NCBI GenBank assembly: GCA_963575645.1 | Contig: OY754473.1 | Span: 4,650,001 to 4,714,000 of the forward strand | Direction: 5' to 3' | DNA: 64,000 nucleotides | Source: Xanthostigma xanthostigma | Taxonomy: Eukaryota > Arthropoda > Insecta > Raphidioptera > Raphidiidae | Part shown: piece by piece, positions 1 through 11,352 of the stretch | Layout of the letters: each line of letters opens with the position of its first letter | Numbering within the stretch: the first letter of the stretch is position 1 | Program-made: the position numbers and the translations under genes | Notes under the pieces: model-generated | Seen by the model: the letters and a program-made list of their open reading frames with translations, nothing else | What the model was told of the DNA's origin: nothing | Database searches by the model: none

Positions 1-2084
1 AGATATTTACGGAAGTGTGATCGGGCGAGACGAACGGAAGTTGAGAGGGAGATATAAGTTAGTGAAGGTAGAAAGAGGATGACAAATATTTCATTGGATA
101 GTGACGCCATCAGGTGGCCGAAAATATAAGCAGTACTAACAATAGAATGACACATACTTTACTTGCCAGTGGCGCTATCGGGTGATAGAAAAAAGTTTTG
201 TAAACCTACTTTAAATAATATTTCATAAAGATTTACGCTTAAAATCCAACGAGAGCTAAGTAATTGCAATGTATTACTTTTGTTTTCATTATCTTTATGT
301 TTATATTTTTTTCTTCTTATACATTAGACTGTTCATTTCGTTCTTGAACAATTTTATAAATTAATATTTTGTTCAATACATTAAATATTCTACGTTTAAA
401 GTGAATAAAATTGTAAAATCATTTTAAAGTTCATAGTTCGAATTTTCGGGTGAATAATAACAAATAATGGCAGGAAGAAGTTTTACTTCAGTCGTGTGGT
501 ATCACTCGTTTTTTTTTTCTTTGGATTCTACTTAACAAAGAGTTTGACGACATTAGACTGTTTTTGCATGAATATAAAATGTGTTTATATGATCACAATC
601 TTAGGTCATTCCCGACAATGTGTTTTGCATCCATGCCTTTTAATATTAGATAAATCATTCACAGTATAAGCTCTGGTCATCTACCTAAGCTTTGGTATGA
701 CTCATTTTAAAGCCTCGCCTAGATTATTCGACATGTTGCCAGTGCAGTACCTTCCATAAGGGTTACATTTTTGTCACATCTTTACTGGCGTCCACCAAAA
801 ATGTCAATATTTTGGCTAGAAATACTATTTGTACTTGCCTCACGCGCTTGAGATGAAACACGGAAATGACAACAGTAGTGAAGCCTTCGGCTCCACCGTA
901 TTACAGTCTTGCCTCAAGGGACTGTGCCCCGCTGAGCAGCGACTTTCTTCTTCGGGCAAAAAATGACATCTTTTGTCCCAAACTTTTTTTTGTTCAAGCT
1001 ACGTATCACCGAGTACGCGGGGTAAAATTTTCCGAGTTATCTTCAACAAAAAAAAGTTTGGTACACAAGATATCTTTTTTTGCCCGAAGAACTTGACCCA
1101 ATAAAAGAAAATTGCGGTTGCCATTTAAAATTTCGGAGTAACCCCCTGCCCTCCCCATGGGGGCACCCCCTTAGGAGGAATTTTTGTGACCAAAAATACA
1201 TCATAACGAGTTAAGCAACTTTCATTCGGAACATTTTTCAAGAAAACTTAATCTCTCTGAGATTTCAGGCGTTGCGGGACTTTTTTGAACACCCGGTATA
1301 CTTTTTATTAACAGTAACAGTCTGAAATTGATCTTAATTTTAAGAAGATTGAAGAAAGCCTTGTTTTTTACTTAAATTATTGATTGCTGCCGTTAGATAA
1401 CTTAGATAACGAACATAAGCCGATTCCTAAAGTTGTTCTGAAATAATCAACGTACGCCACTGGTTTTAATCTTTAATCTACATCGCTAACTGCGCCTACG
1501 CGATATCCATAATGTGTAGTGTTCAAGTTGTGCGTGATTTGAATGGGCAACATTGCATAATATACTTTACATTGTTATTGCTCGAAACTGCGGGGAACCA
1601 ATTCAGCTACTCATTTATAAGCCGTTTTTTTTTTAATTATTATAAACGATTATTAATTAAAAGACGAAATACATCAATAAATAAAATTATCGACCGATTT
1701 TTCAGACAATTATATTAACAAAAATATAATTTATCTAATAATAAGAATTCAATACATTGACGTTTCGGTCCGGATTTGGTTCTTCTTCAGAATTGAGCTA
1801 AATACAAAAATTAATTAATAATTAGTTTATAATGAAAATAATAAAAATATAAATGTCCTATGTCTATTTCTTTGGCACGCGTTGCAGCCTAAACGGCTTG
1901 ATGAATTTTGACATATATGAGGTGTCGTTAGCTTCGTCTTAAATGAGAGAGTGACATAGAGTATAATATTTAAAATATGACAATGCAAATCAAAAAGCAC
2001 AGGGGGAATAAAAATATTATGTTGTTAATTTAATAAATATTTATTAGTTTAAAAAGAACTAAGGAAATTAACCCTTTTAGGGCT
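1..2084. other. AT-rich repeat-like DNA, no gene seen
   Basis: No coding exon was recognised; the open frames are short and low in complexity. Near 869-935 there is a fragment of the 'gaaggctccaccg' repeat that recurs at 17,262-17,340 and 59,039-59,200, where it sits next to Helitron-like 3' ends. The line near 1,270-1,305 resembles the interspersed-repeat ends common in insect genomes. Confidence 0.5.
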
Positions 2085-2612
2085 CTTGTTATAACGACCG
2101 TTTTAGTCAACGGGTAACGGGCCGACGCGAAACGGTTACTTTTGTACACGATCCACTAATATAACGTGAGCGCGTCCGTTGTTATCGATATCAGTTCTAT
2201 ACTTGGAGGGCAAAGAAGAGCAAGTACGTTTTGTCTTGCTTGTTTATTTTTGTAATTTTCTAGGCTTGTCCCAACACTGGCCTATTATGAACAAGGCTAA
2301 TTAATAAATCCATATCAATATCAATTTTAAACTCCATATTCACAATGAGCAGAACAAGGTAGGTAGGTAGGGATAGGTAAAAACGTGCGCGCACATCTGT
2401 CGTCGTCAACAGATTTCTATGAAATGGCGTGGTCCACTGCATCGGACCGACCGCCGTCGCGCCGAGGGGCGACTTGTGTGTATCCGTTGAGTTTTGTTAC
2501 AACGGTTACATGCCCGTCGCGTTAACAAGCACCCACACTAACCTGTTGAACACTGCGCTTCGGCCCGTCGCCCGTCATAAAAATCGGTCCGTTATCCGTT
2601 GTCGTTAAGAGG
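2085..2612. mobile_element. possible TIR element (Harbinger-like)
   Basis: The left end carries an imperfect inverted match, rich in 'acgggtaacggg', to the right end that contains 'ccgttatccgttgtcg'. The interior has no domain I can recognise. The boundaries and any target duplication are uncertain, so this is only a tentative non-autonomous element. Confidence 0.3.
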
Positions 2613-3144
2613 CCTTAGATGCAGCTTCGAAACGCCTTGTTGAAACATTTCGAGTACCAAAATGAACACATCTGAAGAATATTTTTATAACAAAAATTTA
2701 TCAAACAATTTAATCGTCTTCTTTATAATAGCGGGATTAAAACATGAAACTACACTTAAACTGTTAGCTAATCCGGATTAATATAAAAATTTGCTGCAGC
2801 TCGTCAATTAGTTCCATTTCTTATCTGGAATTGATCAAAAGCACAGCGAAGTCGTGTTTAAAAATGAAAAAAAAAAGATTTCACAGCATCAATATAAATT
2901 TCTTGTTTTTATCGTAACTCGGAATCGCTTGAACTTGACAACACACTGCCAAAAACTCAACTAATAAAATTATTTCGTGTTCATTAGACAAACTTATTTC
3001 TTCATAAATTAATTAATTAAAACGAAACAATCTTTTCAACGGAATGTCATAAAAACGTAACCTTCTTTACACATATTTTTTTAAGACCACCGGCTGGAGG
3101 ATTATTGGGACCTGTGATTACCAGGAGCGGCGTATATATTATGA

Positions 3145-3766
3145 CTAGCGGTCCCGCCCGATTTCACCCGGGTGCAAAAGAACGAACGGGGAAGGGAGGG
3201 ACATAAGTACGCACGTTCATCTTAGTTTACCGAGATGAATGTTGTGTCCAAATTTCATGATGATCGGAGTTACCGTTCAAAAGTTTTTGTCGAACGGAAA
3301 TTTTGTGTTACATTTTTCATTGATGCTCCGCTCCTATTGGTCGTAGCGTGATATTATATAGCCTATAGTCTTCTTCGATAAATGGGCTATCCAACAAGAA
3401 AAAAATTTTCAATTCAAACCAGTAGTTCCTGAGATCAGCGCGTTCAACCAAATAAACAAACAAACAAACTCTTCAGCTTTATATAAGTATTAGTATAGAT
3501 AGCCTTCCTCGATAAATGGACTATCCAACAAAAAAAAAATTCAATTCGAACCAGTAGTTCCTGAGATTAGCGCGTTCATCCAAATAAACAAACAAACTCT
3601 TCAGCTTTATATATTAGTATAGATAGCCTTCCTCGATAAATGGACTATACAACAAAAAAAAATTTCAATTCGAACCAGTAGTTCCTGAGATTAGTGCGTT
3701 CAACCAAATAAACAAACAAACAAGCAAACAAACAAACTCTTCAGCTTTACATATTAGTATAAATAG
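3145..3766 (-). mobile_element. non-autonomous Helitron with three tandem 5' ends
   Basis: Read on the minus strand, the 3' end is CTAG followed by T and preceded by a GC-rich hairpin around 'cacccgggtg', as in Helitrons. The 5' end, of type TCTATACTAATATA, occurs three times in tandem, ending near 3,499, 3,623 and 3,766. This copy lacks the tRNA-like module found in its relatives: the sequence jumps from about 3,307 to the 'gatgctccgctcc' block. Non-coding; it would depend on an autonomous Rep/helicase element elsewhere. Confidence 0.75.
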
Positions 3767-4149
3767 ATGAGGGATCGGGAAACCTCACTATCCGAAGTCA
3801 CAAATTGGTATACGCAAGATATTAAGAGATACTCACTTTCTATGTTGAAACAGTAGAGCGTCGTGACATGGCCACGGGTCAGATTTGTTGGTACACGTCA
3901 GTCTTAATTAGATATCTGACATACCGACATTGTGTGATACATTACATGATTGCATGCCATGTCATGCGACCAGGGCCGATGACCCATTTCCCAATTCGTG
4001 GCCCCGCGCATCATCGACATCTTCGCATACCGTTTCATTACCGATCTCTTAAATATTACCTACATTTACAAGCCCCCAGTCCCCGAGTTCTAATGAGAAA
4101 ACTGGTAAAAGTACAATTGCATTGTGTAACAATTACCTATTATTATTTT

Positions 4150-4297
4150 ACTCAACATATTTGTTAATGTAAGTTTGTAACATGAATATTATTTAATTCA
4201 ATACATTTATTAATTTAAGTTTTTTTTAACATGAACACTACTTCCTAGTTCATACGCTCCGCTGCCATCTTGCCTCTGTTTCTTCACATGACTACAC
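4150..4297. repeat. interspersed repeat shared with 58,190-58,325
   Basis: The block containing 'catacgctccgctgccatct' recurs in inverted orientation at 58,190-58,325, and both copies abut a Helitron. The shared flank suggests it belongs to a larger composite element or that both Helitrons inserted into the same older repeat. Confidence 0.5.
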
Positions 4298-4371
4298 AAC
4301 GTCGGATGGCTCAATCGGTAGAGCATGCGACTGTCAATATCAGGGTCGTGGGTTCGAACCCCACGTTGGGG
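4298..4371 (+). other. tRNA-Lys-derived module inside Helitron
   Basis: An A-box-like stretch 'tggctcaatcggtagagcat' and a B-box 'gggttcgaacccc' are correctly spaced. The overall text resembles tRNA-Lys(CTT), but the anticodon loop reads CTGTCAA (GTC) and the anticodon stem is mismatched. It is probably not a functional tRNA. The same module recurs in three other Helitron copies (9,434; 21,443; 58,601). Confidence 0.65.
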
Positions 4372-4651
4372 GAAATTATTATTTTTTTTTTTTTTTATTT
4401 CTACATTACTTTCTTCTAAGGCTTACATTTAAATTTATTTTAATTTTATTTAATTAATTAAAAAAAAATATTAGTTTAAAAAAGTATAAATACTGCTTTT
4501 TATCGACAAAAGCTTTTGAACGGTAACTCCGATCATCATGAAATATGGACACAACATTCATCTCGGTAAACTAAGATTAATGTGTGTACTTATGTTCCTC
4601 CCTTCCCCATTCGTTCTTTTACACCCGGGTGAAACCGGACGGGACCGCTAG
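4298..4651 (+). mobile_element. Helitron, 3' half
   Basis: Plus-strand orientation. It starts at a tRNA-like module, continues through the AT-rich linker, and ends with the hairpin and CTAG at 4,648-4,651 followed by T. The 5' part with the TCTATACTAATATA terminus is absent, so the copy is truncated. Confidence 0.65.
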
Positions 4652-4918
4652 TAAACAATAAAATAGACAGGATTTTTTCTCTGATTGACTGAAAATCGTC
4701 CAACTGTGGACAGACCCACACCAAAAAGCGCACTAAAATATGTCTGACAATAAAAAGTTGATAACTTTATTATCTTCGCGAGTAAAATACAAAACATGCA
4801 TTCAAGTCGGATTATTAGCTGTTGGGTGATTATTGCACCATATAGAACCACAAAAGACTTTCATGTCTACCGTTTCGTATGTCCATTGTGTAGACGCGCG
4901 GACATTAGCTCTTCGTTG

Positions 4919-5713
4919 CAGGGCTGCCAGATGAACGGATTTTTCCGTTCCCAACGGATTTTTCGAGTAGAAATAAATTTGAACGGATAATGGAACGGAT
5001 TTCATGATCTGAACGGATTTAACGGATTTTCTAACTTTTCCGAATTTTTTACCTTTTTTACTACATATAAATTCAAACTTCACTCGATAATCGATAATTT
5101 GGGGACATTCGGGTATTTTTAGCACATTGTCCTACTCCTCTCTCTATTTGGGTAGAAAAAGATAAGAGAGTGTATGAAACAATGTGTTCGCGAAACACAC
5201 ACCTATATCGATGAATATCGACTCGCTATCTTTGTCTGATGCGTTTTTTTCACACAACTGGAGTCAAGTGTTTCGAGTTACACGGATTTACGGAACACAT
5301 TGAGGATTTAACTGATTGTACTGCCACGTTTGTTACTATCGCAAAATTCTAACAGTCAATATAATATTTTTAATTCATAAAAATGTGAAAAATCTACGAA
5401 ATAATCGATTCATTGGATGTGAAAAAATGAATCATTTCTATTCAATTTAAAGTCTGTTTGTAAGTAAAAGTAAATTCAACGTCTTATACGAAATTCATTT
5501 AATAATGTTAATAATAAAGCCATAATGAAGGTGGAAACACGTCGATGTGTCGTTTATGGTACCGCATACTTCACTTTACTCTCTATCTCTCTCACACTCA
5601 TTGCATTAATGGGTGAACCGGGCGAACGGATGGAAACGGATTTTTCAGACCACTTCCCCCACCACTTTTCGCCTTACCGACGGATTTCTGAGGAGAGAAA
5701 TCTGGCAGCCCTG
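4919..5713. mobile_element. hAT-type element, 795 bp, with 8-bp TSD
   Basis: It starts CAGGGCTGCCAGAT and ends ATCTGGCAGCCCTG, perfect inverted termini. It is flanked on both sides by CTTCGTTG (4,911-4,918 and 5,714-5,721), an intact 8-bp target duplication typical of hAT. The interior is built of 'aacggattt' repeats with no transposase frame, so it is a non-autonomous copy. Confidence 0.85.
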
Positions 5714-6202
5714 CTTCGTTGTTATAATGCGTACGATGTCCAGTTCAATGGCCACGTATTTATTATTATTATATCTACAATAATATGCATCCATTCATTA
5801 TTGTAAGTCACCACGCCGCGGTACAAATCGTTGCAATGCTGAGACCAAATTGCCGAAATATTTGACAAAGAACCCCGCACAAAACTTATGGGATTTGGTT
5901 CTCGGTTAGATTGATCGAAAACGGTTTTATTTTATTAACCGACTTCAAAAAAAAGGAGGAGGTTCTATGTTCGACTGTATATTTTTTTATGTATGTTCAC
6001 CGATTTCTTCGTCAATTATAGCCCGATTTTCAAATTTTTTTTTTTATTCGAAAGAGCGCACTTCCGAGGTGGTCCCATCGAAACCAAGTCAGGATCTGAT
6101 GGTGGAATCCGGAGAAATCGAGGGAAACTCTCAAATTTCAAAGGCACGCATACTTGGCCTACCCATTGCAATACTTTATCTAACACTTAAAAGAGAAAAA
6201 TA
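5714..6202. repeat. interspersed repeat, no gene
   Basis: It contains the widespread insect motif 'ttaaccgacttcaaaaaaaa' at about 5,935 followed by a G-rich 'ggaggaggttctatg' stretch. The overlapping open frames at 5,967-6,203 look like translations of this repeat rather than genes. Confidence 0.45.
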
Positions 6203-6405
6203 AAATATTTTTAACAAAAAAATTGAACCGACTTCAAAATATGCACTAAAAAGTAATAAAATAATTGCATTTTTGGAGTCGGTGTTATTATTGCTAGGTA
6301 TATTGTAGTGTTTCCTTGGCTGACACCGACTCCAAAAATGCAATTATTTTATTACTTTTTAGTGCATATTTTGAAGTCGGTTCAATATTTTTGTTAAAAA
6401 TATTT
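6203..6405. repeat. foldback, 83-bp arms, 37-nt loop
   Basis: Arm one (about 6,203-6,285) and arm two (about 6,323-6,405) are near-perfect reverse complements. Both contain 'gaaccgacttcaaaatatgc' or its complement. The short unique loop makes this a strong hairpin. It may be the end-to-end collapse of the neighbouring 'ccgacttc' repeat family. Confidence 0.8.
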
Positions 6406-6493
6406 TTAAGAAACAGTGTCCATGGGCGCATGGCCTAAAAACCAATAGATTTTTATTTTTTAGGTACAGATATGTAGCCCGATGTGGCTCAGC

Positions 6494-6568
6494 CATTGTC
6501 GACATTGGCCGGTCAATGTCGACATTGCCCGGGCATTGTCGATATTGCCCGGATTCCGGACATTGACC
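6494..6568. repeat. short tandem repeat of 'cattgtcgacattg' type
   Basis: A degenerate minisatellite with alternating 'cattgtcgacattg' and 'cccgg' blocks. No coding potential is inferred. Confidence 0.6.
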
Positions 6569-6921
6569 GTAACACATATATACACACCCATTTTATTATT
6601 TGTCTCTTTGTTCGTCTTTAATATTTTGTTACAATCTTTATGAGAGCTCATAACTGCTGTAACAAAGTTAATTAACTGACGACAAAGATTGTCTTTTTTT
6701 CCAAAGCACGCTATGCACTGGCAAACATAATTTGCGTACGTTATTGTCGCGTGTTAATGAAAGGTCTATAATTAAATTCTTAAACGTTACAACGCCTCTT
6801 GCATATTTAACAGTTCTATGGCAGTGCGAATTATTTAATTGCCGTACATTTCTCGATTTTTTGCGTTCAGTTTTAAATGCCATTTATTACCGCAATTTAA
6901 TTTACCTACGGTTCGAAAATA

Positions 6922-7492
6922 CAGTATAAACTCCATTTAACGTCACTCGATATAACGACAAACTCCTTAAAACGTCGAAATTACTTAGCTCTAGTTGGTT
7001 TACCTTGTTGCTCATACAATGATACACTCTAAATAACGACACACCCACTCTAAATAACGACAACAATACGTCATCATTAAGCAATAAACAGTACTTGTTT
7101 GTTATTTTGTTGCTTTGTTGTCGGCACCATTCGTACCGAAGATTCTAAGAAATTCGTTCTTTTGAGTGTTGGGATTATCTTTCATATGTTTAGCTCAGCT
7201 GCTCATCGATAAAATATCATATTCTTAGTTGCCCACAAACTTGCAAACTGTGAACATGGCGAGTAAAAGAAAATCTTTGTGTATTGACGAAAAAGTTTTA
7301 TTAATACGCGCAATAAAAGCGGGAGAAAAAATAAGCGATGTTGGAAGACGCTTTGGATTCAGTCGCTCGACCGTATCGACAATATGTAAGAACAAATTAA
7401 TGGATTACTTCTTCTCTCCGTTTAACGACAACTCTCAATAACGCCACAAAGTGCACAGTCCCTCGAGTGTCGCTATATAGAGTTTTCCACTG
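6922..7492 (+). mobile_element. internally deleted Tigger/pogo element
   Basis: The termini CAGTATAAACTCC and its complement near 7,477-7,492 are flanked by TA on both sides, as expected for the Tc1/mariner-pogo group. The interior keeps the start of the transposase (helix-turn-helix region) but not the catalytic DDE domain. A second, more decayed copy lies at 44,984-45,511. Confidence 0.8.
7256..7441 (+). pseudogene. Tigger transposase N-terminus (CENP-B/psq-like HTH)
   Basis: Beginning [13 protein letters not shown], the frame has the typical pattern of a pogo-type DNA-binding domain: a basic start, '[20 protein letters not shown]' and then a recognition-helix-like 'SRSTVSTICKNK'. About 50 residues match the family pattern; the rest runs into the 3' TIR and stops. 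In full elements this domain binds the TIRs. Here it is a remnant of a deleted gene. The start was chosen because the first basic residues follow it directly. Confidence 0.75.
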
Positions 7493-7503
7493 TATATATG
7501 GAT

Positions 7504-8076
7504 CAGCGTTGCCAGACGTCCCGATTTTGGCGAGATGTCCCGATTTTTAAATCAAAATTAATGTCCCGCGCGGGACAGGCTCAGTCCCGTTTTTCGGGGA
7601 TAACTCGGGGATAATTTTAAAAGAAGTTAAATCTTCTCAGAAATATCATGAATAAGTAATTCTTATAAATAATTATTCTCTTATTGTAAGTTGCAATTTG
7701 TAGGTAACACTCATTCCACAGACTATTGTTTGAAACGCCATATTTTTCTAATGAATAAAACTTTTTTGATTTTGATTTCTGTTTTTTTTTTTTTTATTCT
7801 GAAGACGAATAAGACTCAACTATTTAACGATAGGGTAAATCTGATTTAAAATATTATATTTCTATTAAAATACATTTTCTATGGCTATTTTTCCTATCTA
7901 TTGTCACGTAAACGTAATTTTAATTAAAATAAAAAGATTAATAGGTATTTGAAAACTTCTGATTATATACCTATACGTTTTTTTACTATGTCCCGCTTTC
8001 GACGAAAGAATCCCGCTGTTTTTACTCAAAGAGTTCCAAAATCCCGACTTGGCAAACAAAAAAACTGGCAACGCTG
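7504..8076. mobile_element. TIR element with CAGCGTTGCCAG ends
   Basis: It begins CAGCGTTGCCAG and ends CTGGCAACGCTG, perfect 12-bp inverted termini resembling hAT ends. The flanks contain 'atatggat' on the left and 'aattatatggat' on the right, so the target duplication is not clean. The interior repeats 'gtcccg' motifs and has no transposase frame. Confidence 0.6.
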
Positions 8077-8500
8077 AATTATATGGATGTATAGATTAAT
8101 TTGTTGCTCTTGAATATTTCGCTAAGATTGGTCAGCTGTCGTTTGCACGTGTTCTCGGCTTTTCAGTCCACTTCCTATTCCATAATATATTTCGCGTGAA
8201 ATAATGGCAAGAAACAATTGAAACGAGGTGTGTAGCAAGACGACGTGAACCGTGACCGCAGTGCAACGCCTGCGCATGTGCAATGATGCACGCCGGTTAT
8301 GGGAAACACCGATTTTATATCGACCTTAAAACAGTAGATCGTCAATTTCATCAGTTCATGCGATTTTTATTATTGATTCACGATATATTTTGAGCTGAGA
8401 ATATGCCTCGTTTTGCATATTTTATGACTATCGTGTATTGTCGACAGCTATAACTTGAATATAATGATTGGTTGAGAAATCACAACCGTAGAAAATATCT

Positions 8501-8520
8501 CTCTCTCTCTCTCTCTCTTT
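8501..8520. repeat. (TC)n microsatellite
   Basis: A simple run of alternating t and c just upstream of a composite repeat. Confidence 0.9.
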
Positions 8521-8547
8521 AATGTACAACTTATTTTTAGATCTGAC

Positions 8548-9117
8548 ATGTACAGGGTCGGTATGGGACCTAAAAAATTGTCAAAAGCCTCTACGAGACC
8601 GCGTAACTCCTCTCTAAACATGAATTAGTGAAATTTTTACTAATTGCGTAAGTGAAACTATAATCACTTAATAATCAGTGATTTTCACAACAAATTAGTT
8701 AATTTTCACAAAAAAATTTACTCTATAAAACTGAAATAGTGAAAATGTCACTATTTGAAATATTGACTTTTGATTCAATTCCGGAATAGTGAATTCAAGT
8801 AAAATTCACTGTCAGAATAGTGAATCACTGATTTTATACCTGTCGCTTGTGACGCCTCCATATACAGTTAGTTATTATTATTCATGTAGAATGTAGATCG
8901 TTCTATACCAATTTAACGATCACTTATATAATTAGTGAATTTTTATATTCCCTAATTCATATTGTGAGTATTCACTAATTCTGCGTGGTACGAACAAATA
9001 GTGAATATGCACTTGTAATTAGTAAAAAATCACAGATTCATGCTTAGAGCGTAAGAAGAAAAAAATCCAGCCCGGACTGAGTCGACGGTGGCAATCTACA
9101 AATTCGAGCATAGCCGG
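8548..9117. repeat. repeat interrupted by a 435-bp insertion
   Basis: The outer repeat runs from 'cagggtcggtatgggacc' through 'gaccgcgtaact' and resumes at 'taagaagaaaaaaatccag'. The copy at 43,590-43,715 has these two halves joined directly, so it is an empty-site homologue showing that 8,611-9,045 was inserted. Confidence 0.7.
8611..9045. mobile_element. MITE with long imperfect TIRs, nested
   Basis: The left end 'ctctaaacatgaattagtg' and the right end (complement of 'attcatgcttagagcg') form imperfect inverted termini of about 45 bp. The interior is AT-rich with many 'attagtgaa' and 'attcact' motifs and no coding frame. The superfamily is not assigned. Confidence 0.6.
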
Positions 9118-9159
9118 GCCGGGCCGCTAGTTTCTTCATATATATATATATATCTGCAA

Positions 9160-9769
9160 CTAGCGGTCCCGTCCGGTTTCACCCGGGTGTAAAAGAACGA
9201 ATGGGGAAGGAAGGAACATGAGTACACACATTCATCTTAGTTTACCGAGATGAATGTTGTGTCCAAATTTCATGATGATCGGAGTTACCGTTTAAAAGTT
9301 TTTGTCGATAAAAAGCAGTATTTATACTTTTTTTAAATAATATTTTTTTTAATTAATTAAATAAAATTAAAATAAATTTAAATGTAAGCCTTAGAAGAAA
9401 GCAATGTAGAAAAAAAAAAAATAAAAATATATTCGCCCAACTTGGGGCTCGAACCCACGACCCTGATATTGACAGTCGCATCCTCTACCGATTGAGCCAG
9501 CCGGGGTTGCTTACTCACAACGCTAATATGAGTATATTTAGTTAGTGCATTTCACCTGAATAGAAGCTTATTTTTTAGATACATTTTGCAAAATTTTTCA
9601 TTAATGCTCCGCTCCTAATGGTCGTAGCGTGATATTATATAGCCTATAGCCTTCCTCGATAAATGGGCTATCCAACAAAAAAAAATTTTCAATTTGAACT
9701 AGTAGTTCCTGAGATTAGCGCGTTCAAACAAACAAACAAACAAACTCTTCAGCTTTATATATTAGTATA
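9160..9769 (-). mobile_element. non-autonomous Helitron, near full length
   Basis: Minus-strand orientation. CTAG at 9,160-9,163 is preceded by A on the plus strand. The hairpin-bearing 3' region, the AT-rich linker, the tRNA-like module (9,434-9,506), the 'gctccgctcct' block and the 'tatattagtata' 5' terminus follow in order. It has no open frame and gives the reference order of modules for this family. Confidence 0.75.
9434..9506 (-). other. tRNA-Lys-derived module inside Helitron
   Basis: The minus strand has an A-box-like 'tggctcaatcggtagagg' and a B-box 'gggttcgagcccc'. The GTC-type loop is the same as in the 4,298 copy. The acceptor stem partly pairs. Considered a mobile-element module, not a working tRNA gene. 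Confidence 0.65.
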
Positions 9770-10620
9770 ATATCGAGTATCATGGCGCGCAGTGCAAGGA
9801 TATCAAACTTTCGGCCCTTGTGGTGTTATATACTATTTAAATGAGATACCTACAAAAAAAATGACTGAATACGGTATACCTACTATTTAAATTAAAGTTA
9901 TTCGATAAAATTCCAATATTCATATACGGAAATGGAAGTCATAAAACACAGTCCAGAATCAATAAAAGCAAAAACGCAGCAAAAACAAGCATGATGTAAA
10001 AAAGGTTTATTTATAATATACGTTTACATATAATTTTAATGAGCAATAATTAACTCTATAAAATATTTAATAAGTATCTTCATTATAAAATTAATATTTA
10101 TACCTGTACTATGGCTATATTATATCTATGGCGGAGAAGTAAAATGGCTTATGCAACGCTTTGGGTATTATACTTCCGTATTCCGTATGAGGAAATTGAA
10201 GTACTGTGGTAGGGTAGGGTCAAAAAATCGTGTCCAAGGTCAAATTCTGATTGAACTTCTGTGAAGAATATTGATTTTATTCTTTTTATTTATTGTAAGT
10301 TTTAACACCCAACATAAAATCTAACAGTAAATTTCGTGGTTTTTAGCTTTAGGACGGCTGGCCAATTAGTAAGCTATCAGATCACGGAAAAGTTCAGGCC
10401 AAAAAGTGAGAATATTTTTTTTTTATTTTTAACTCCCAAAATTCAGATTTTTGTAAAAAGAAACCCGAAGTGGATTTTCTCGAAAATGACGCACATCCGA
10501 ACCCCCAAGTGATAGAGAATCATTCTAAATTAGTTATAGTTTCTTCTCCCGAGAGGAATACAAGCAATTACCAGTCGTATAAAGGCTTTCTGAGAATTTC
10601 AACAGTATTTCATATTACTA
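9770..10620. other. no gene or clear element seen
   Basis: AT-rich sequence with no recognisable exon, terminal repeat or tandem array. Confidence 0.5.
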
Positions 10621-11092
10621 GCGTGACCTGTGCGAATTATTCGCACTAAATAAGTATAATAATAATTATCACTTTATAAAATTATTTTTTAAATATGATT
10701 GCAGGTATTCAATTCGTTTCTAATTTTGCACACTGCTTATAACGTTCTTCTTTTTGTTGTAAAAGAAATATTTTACTAAAATTGTCATATAGAGGCGTAA
10801 GTAGCAAAAGCGTTGTTCAGCGTTGCCCGTCAGATGGCAGTATGCAGTATTTACAATATGAAGGTCAGATGACAGATCGAAGTGTTAACGTTACGCCGTC
10901 AGATAGCAGACGTTGTTCAGAGTTTAATTAATTTACAAAAACAATAGCAATAATAATTTTTTTAGTTGTCGATGTCAGTAGAGCAAGCAATTATCTGTAA
11001 AATGATATATACCTAATTTATGTGGAGAAATTGTGTGGTTTTTTTCTAAAAAGGGAGGCAAACATCTTAAACCTTAGCGTATTAATATACCT
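10621..11092 (+). repeat. repeat family F, uninterrupted copy
   Basis: It runs from 'ctagcgtgacctgtgcgaat' to 'ccttagcgtattaatat'. The inverted copy at 40,594-41,908 matches it but carries another element inside. This copy is therefore the empty-site reference at about 10,690-10,700. Confidence 0.65.
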
Positions 11093-11352
11093 ATATGATT
11101 TTGGAAATAGTGTATCAATCTTCATTTGATAGGCTCAGAGATATTTATTACAAATGTTACATAAGCCTTTTTATCCAGCGACCTCAGGTATTTGAATATG
11201 ATTGAAATAATTTAATTTTTATATCAACAGCTTCAGCAAAAAGCTTGTTAAATATTTGTAGGTAGGTATTTATAGATCCAACCGCGAGGGCACAAAAAAC
11301 AGCCATTCCGTTAGAGATTTCTTATGTGCTATGTGTACGGTAGCTGGCAAAA

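Noticed and set aside
3868-4167. 99-codon plus-strand frame
   Set aside because: No domain, no splice context and composition like the surrounding AT-rich DNA.
4298-4371. Functional tRNA gene
   Set aside because: A and B boxes are present, but the anticodon stem is mismatched, the sequence recurs inside a mobile element, and all copies share the altered loop.
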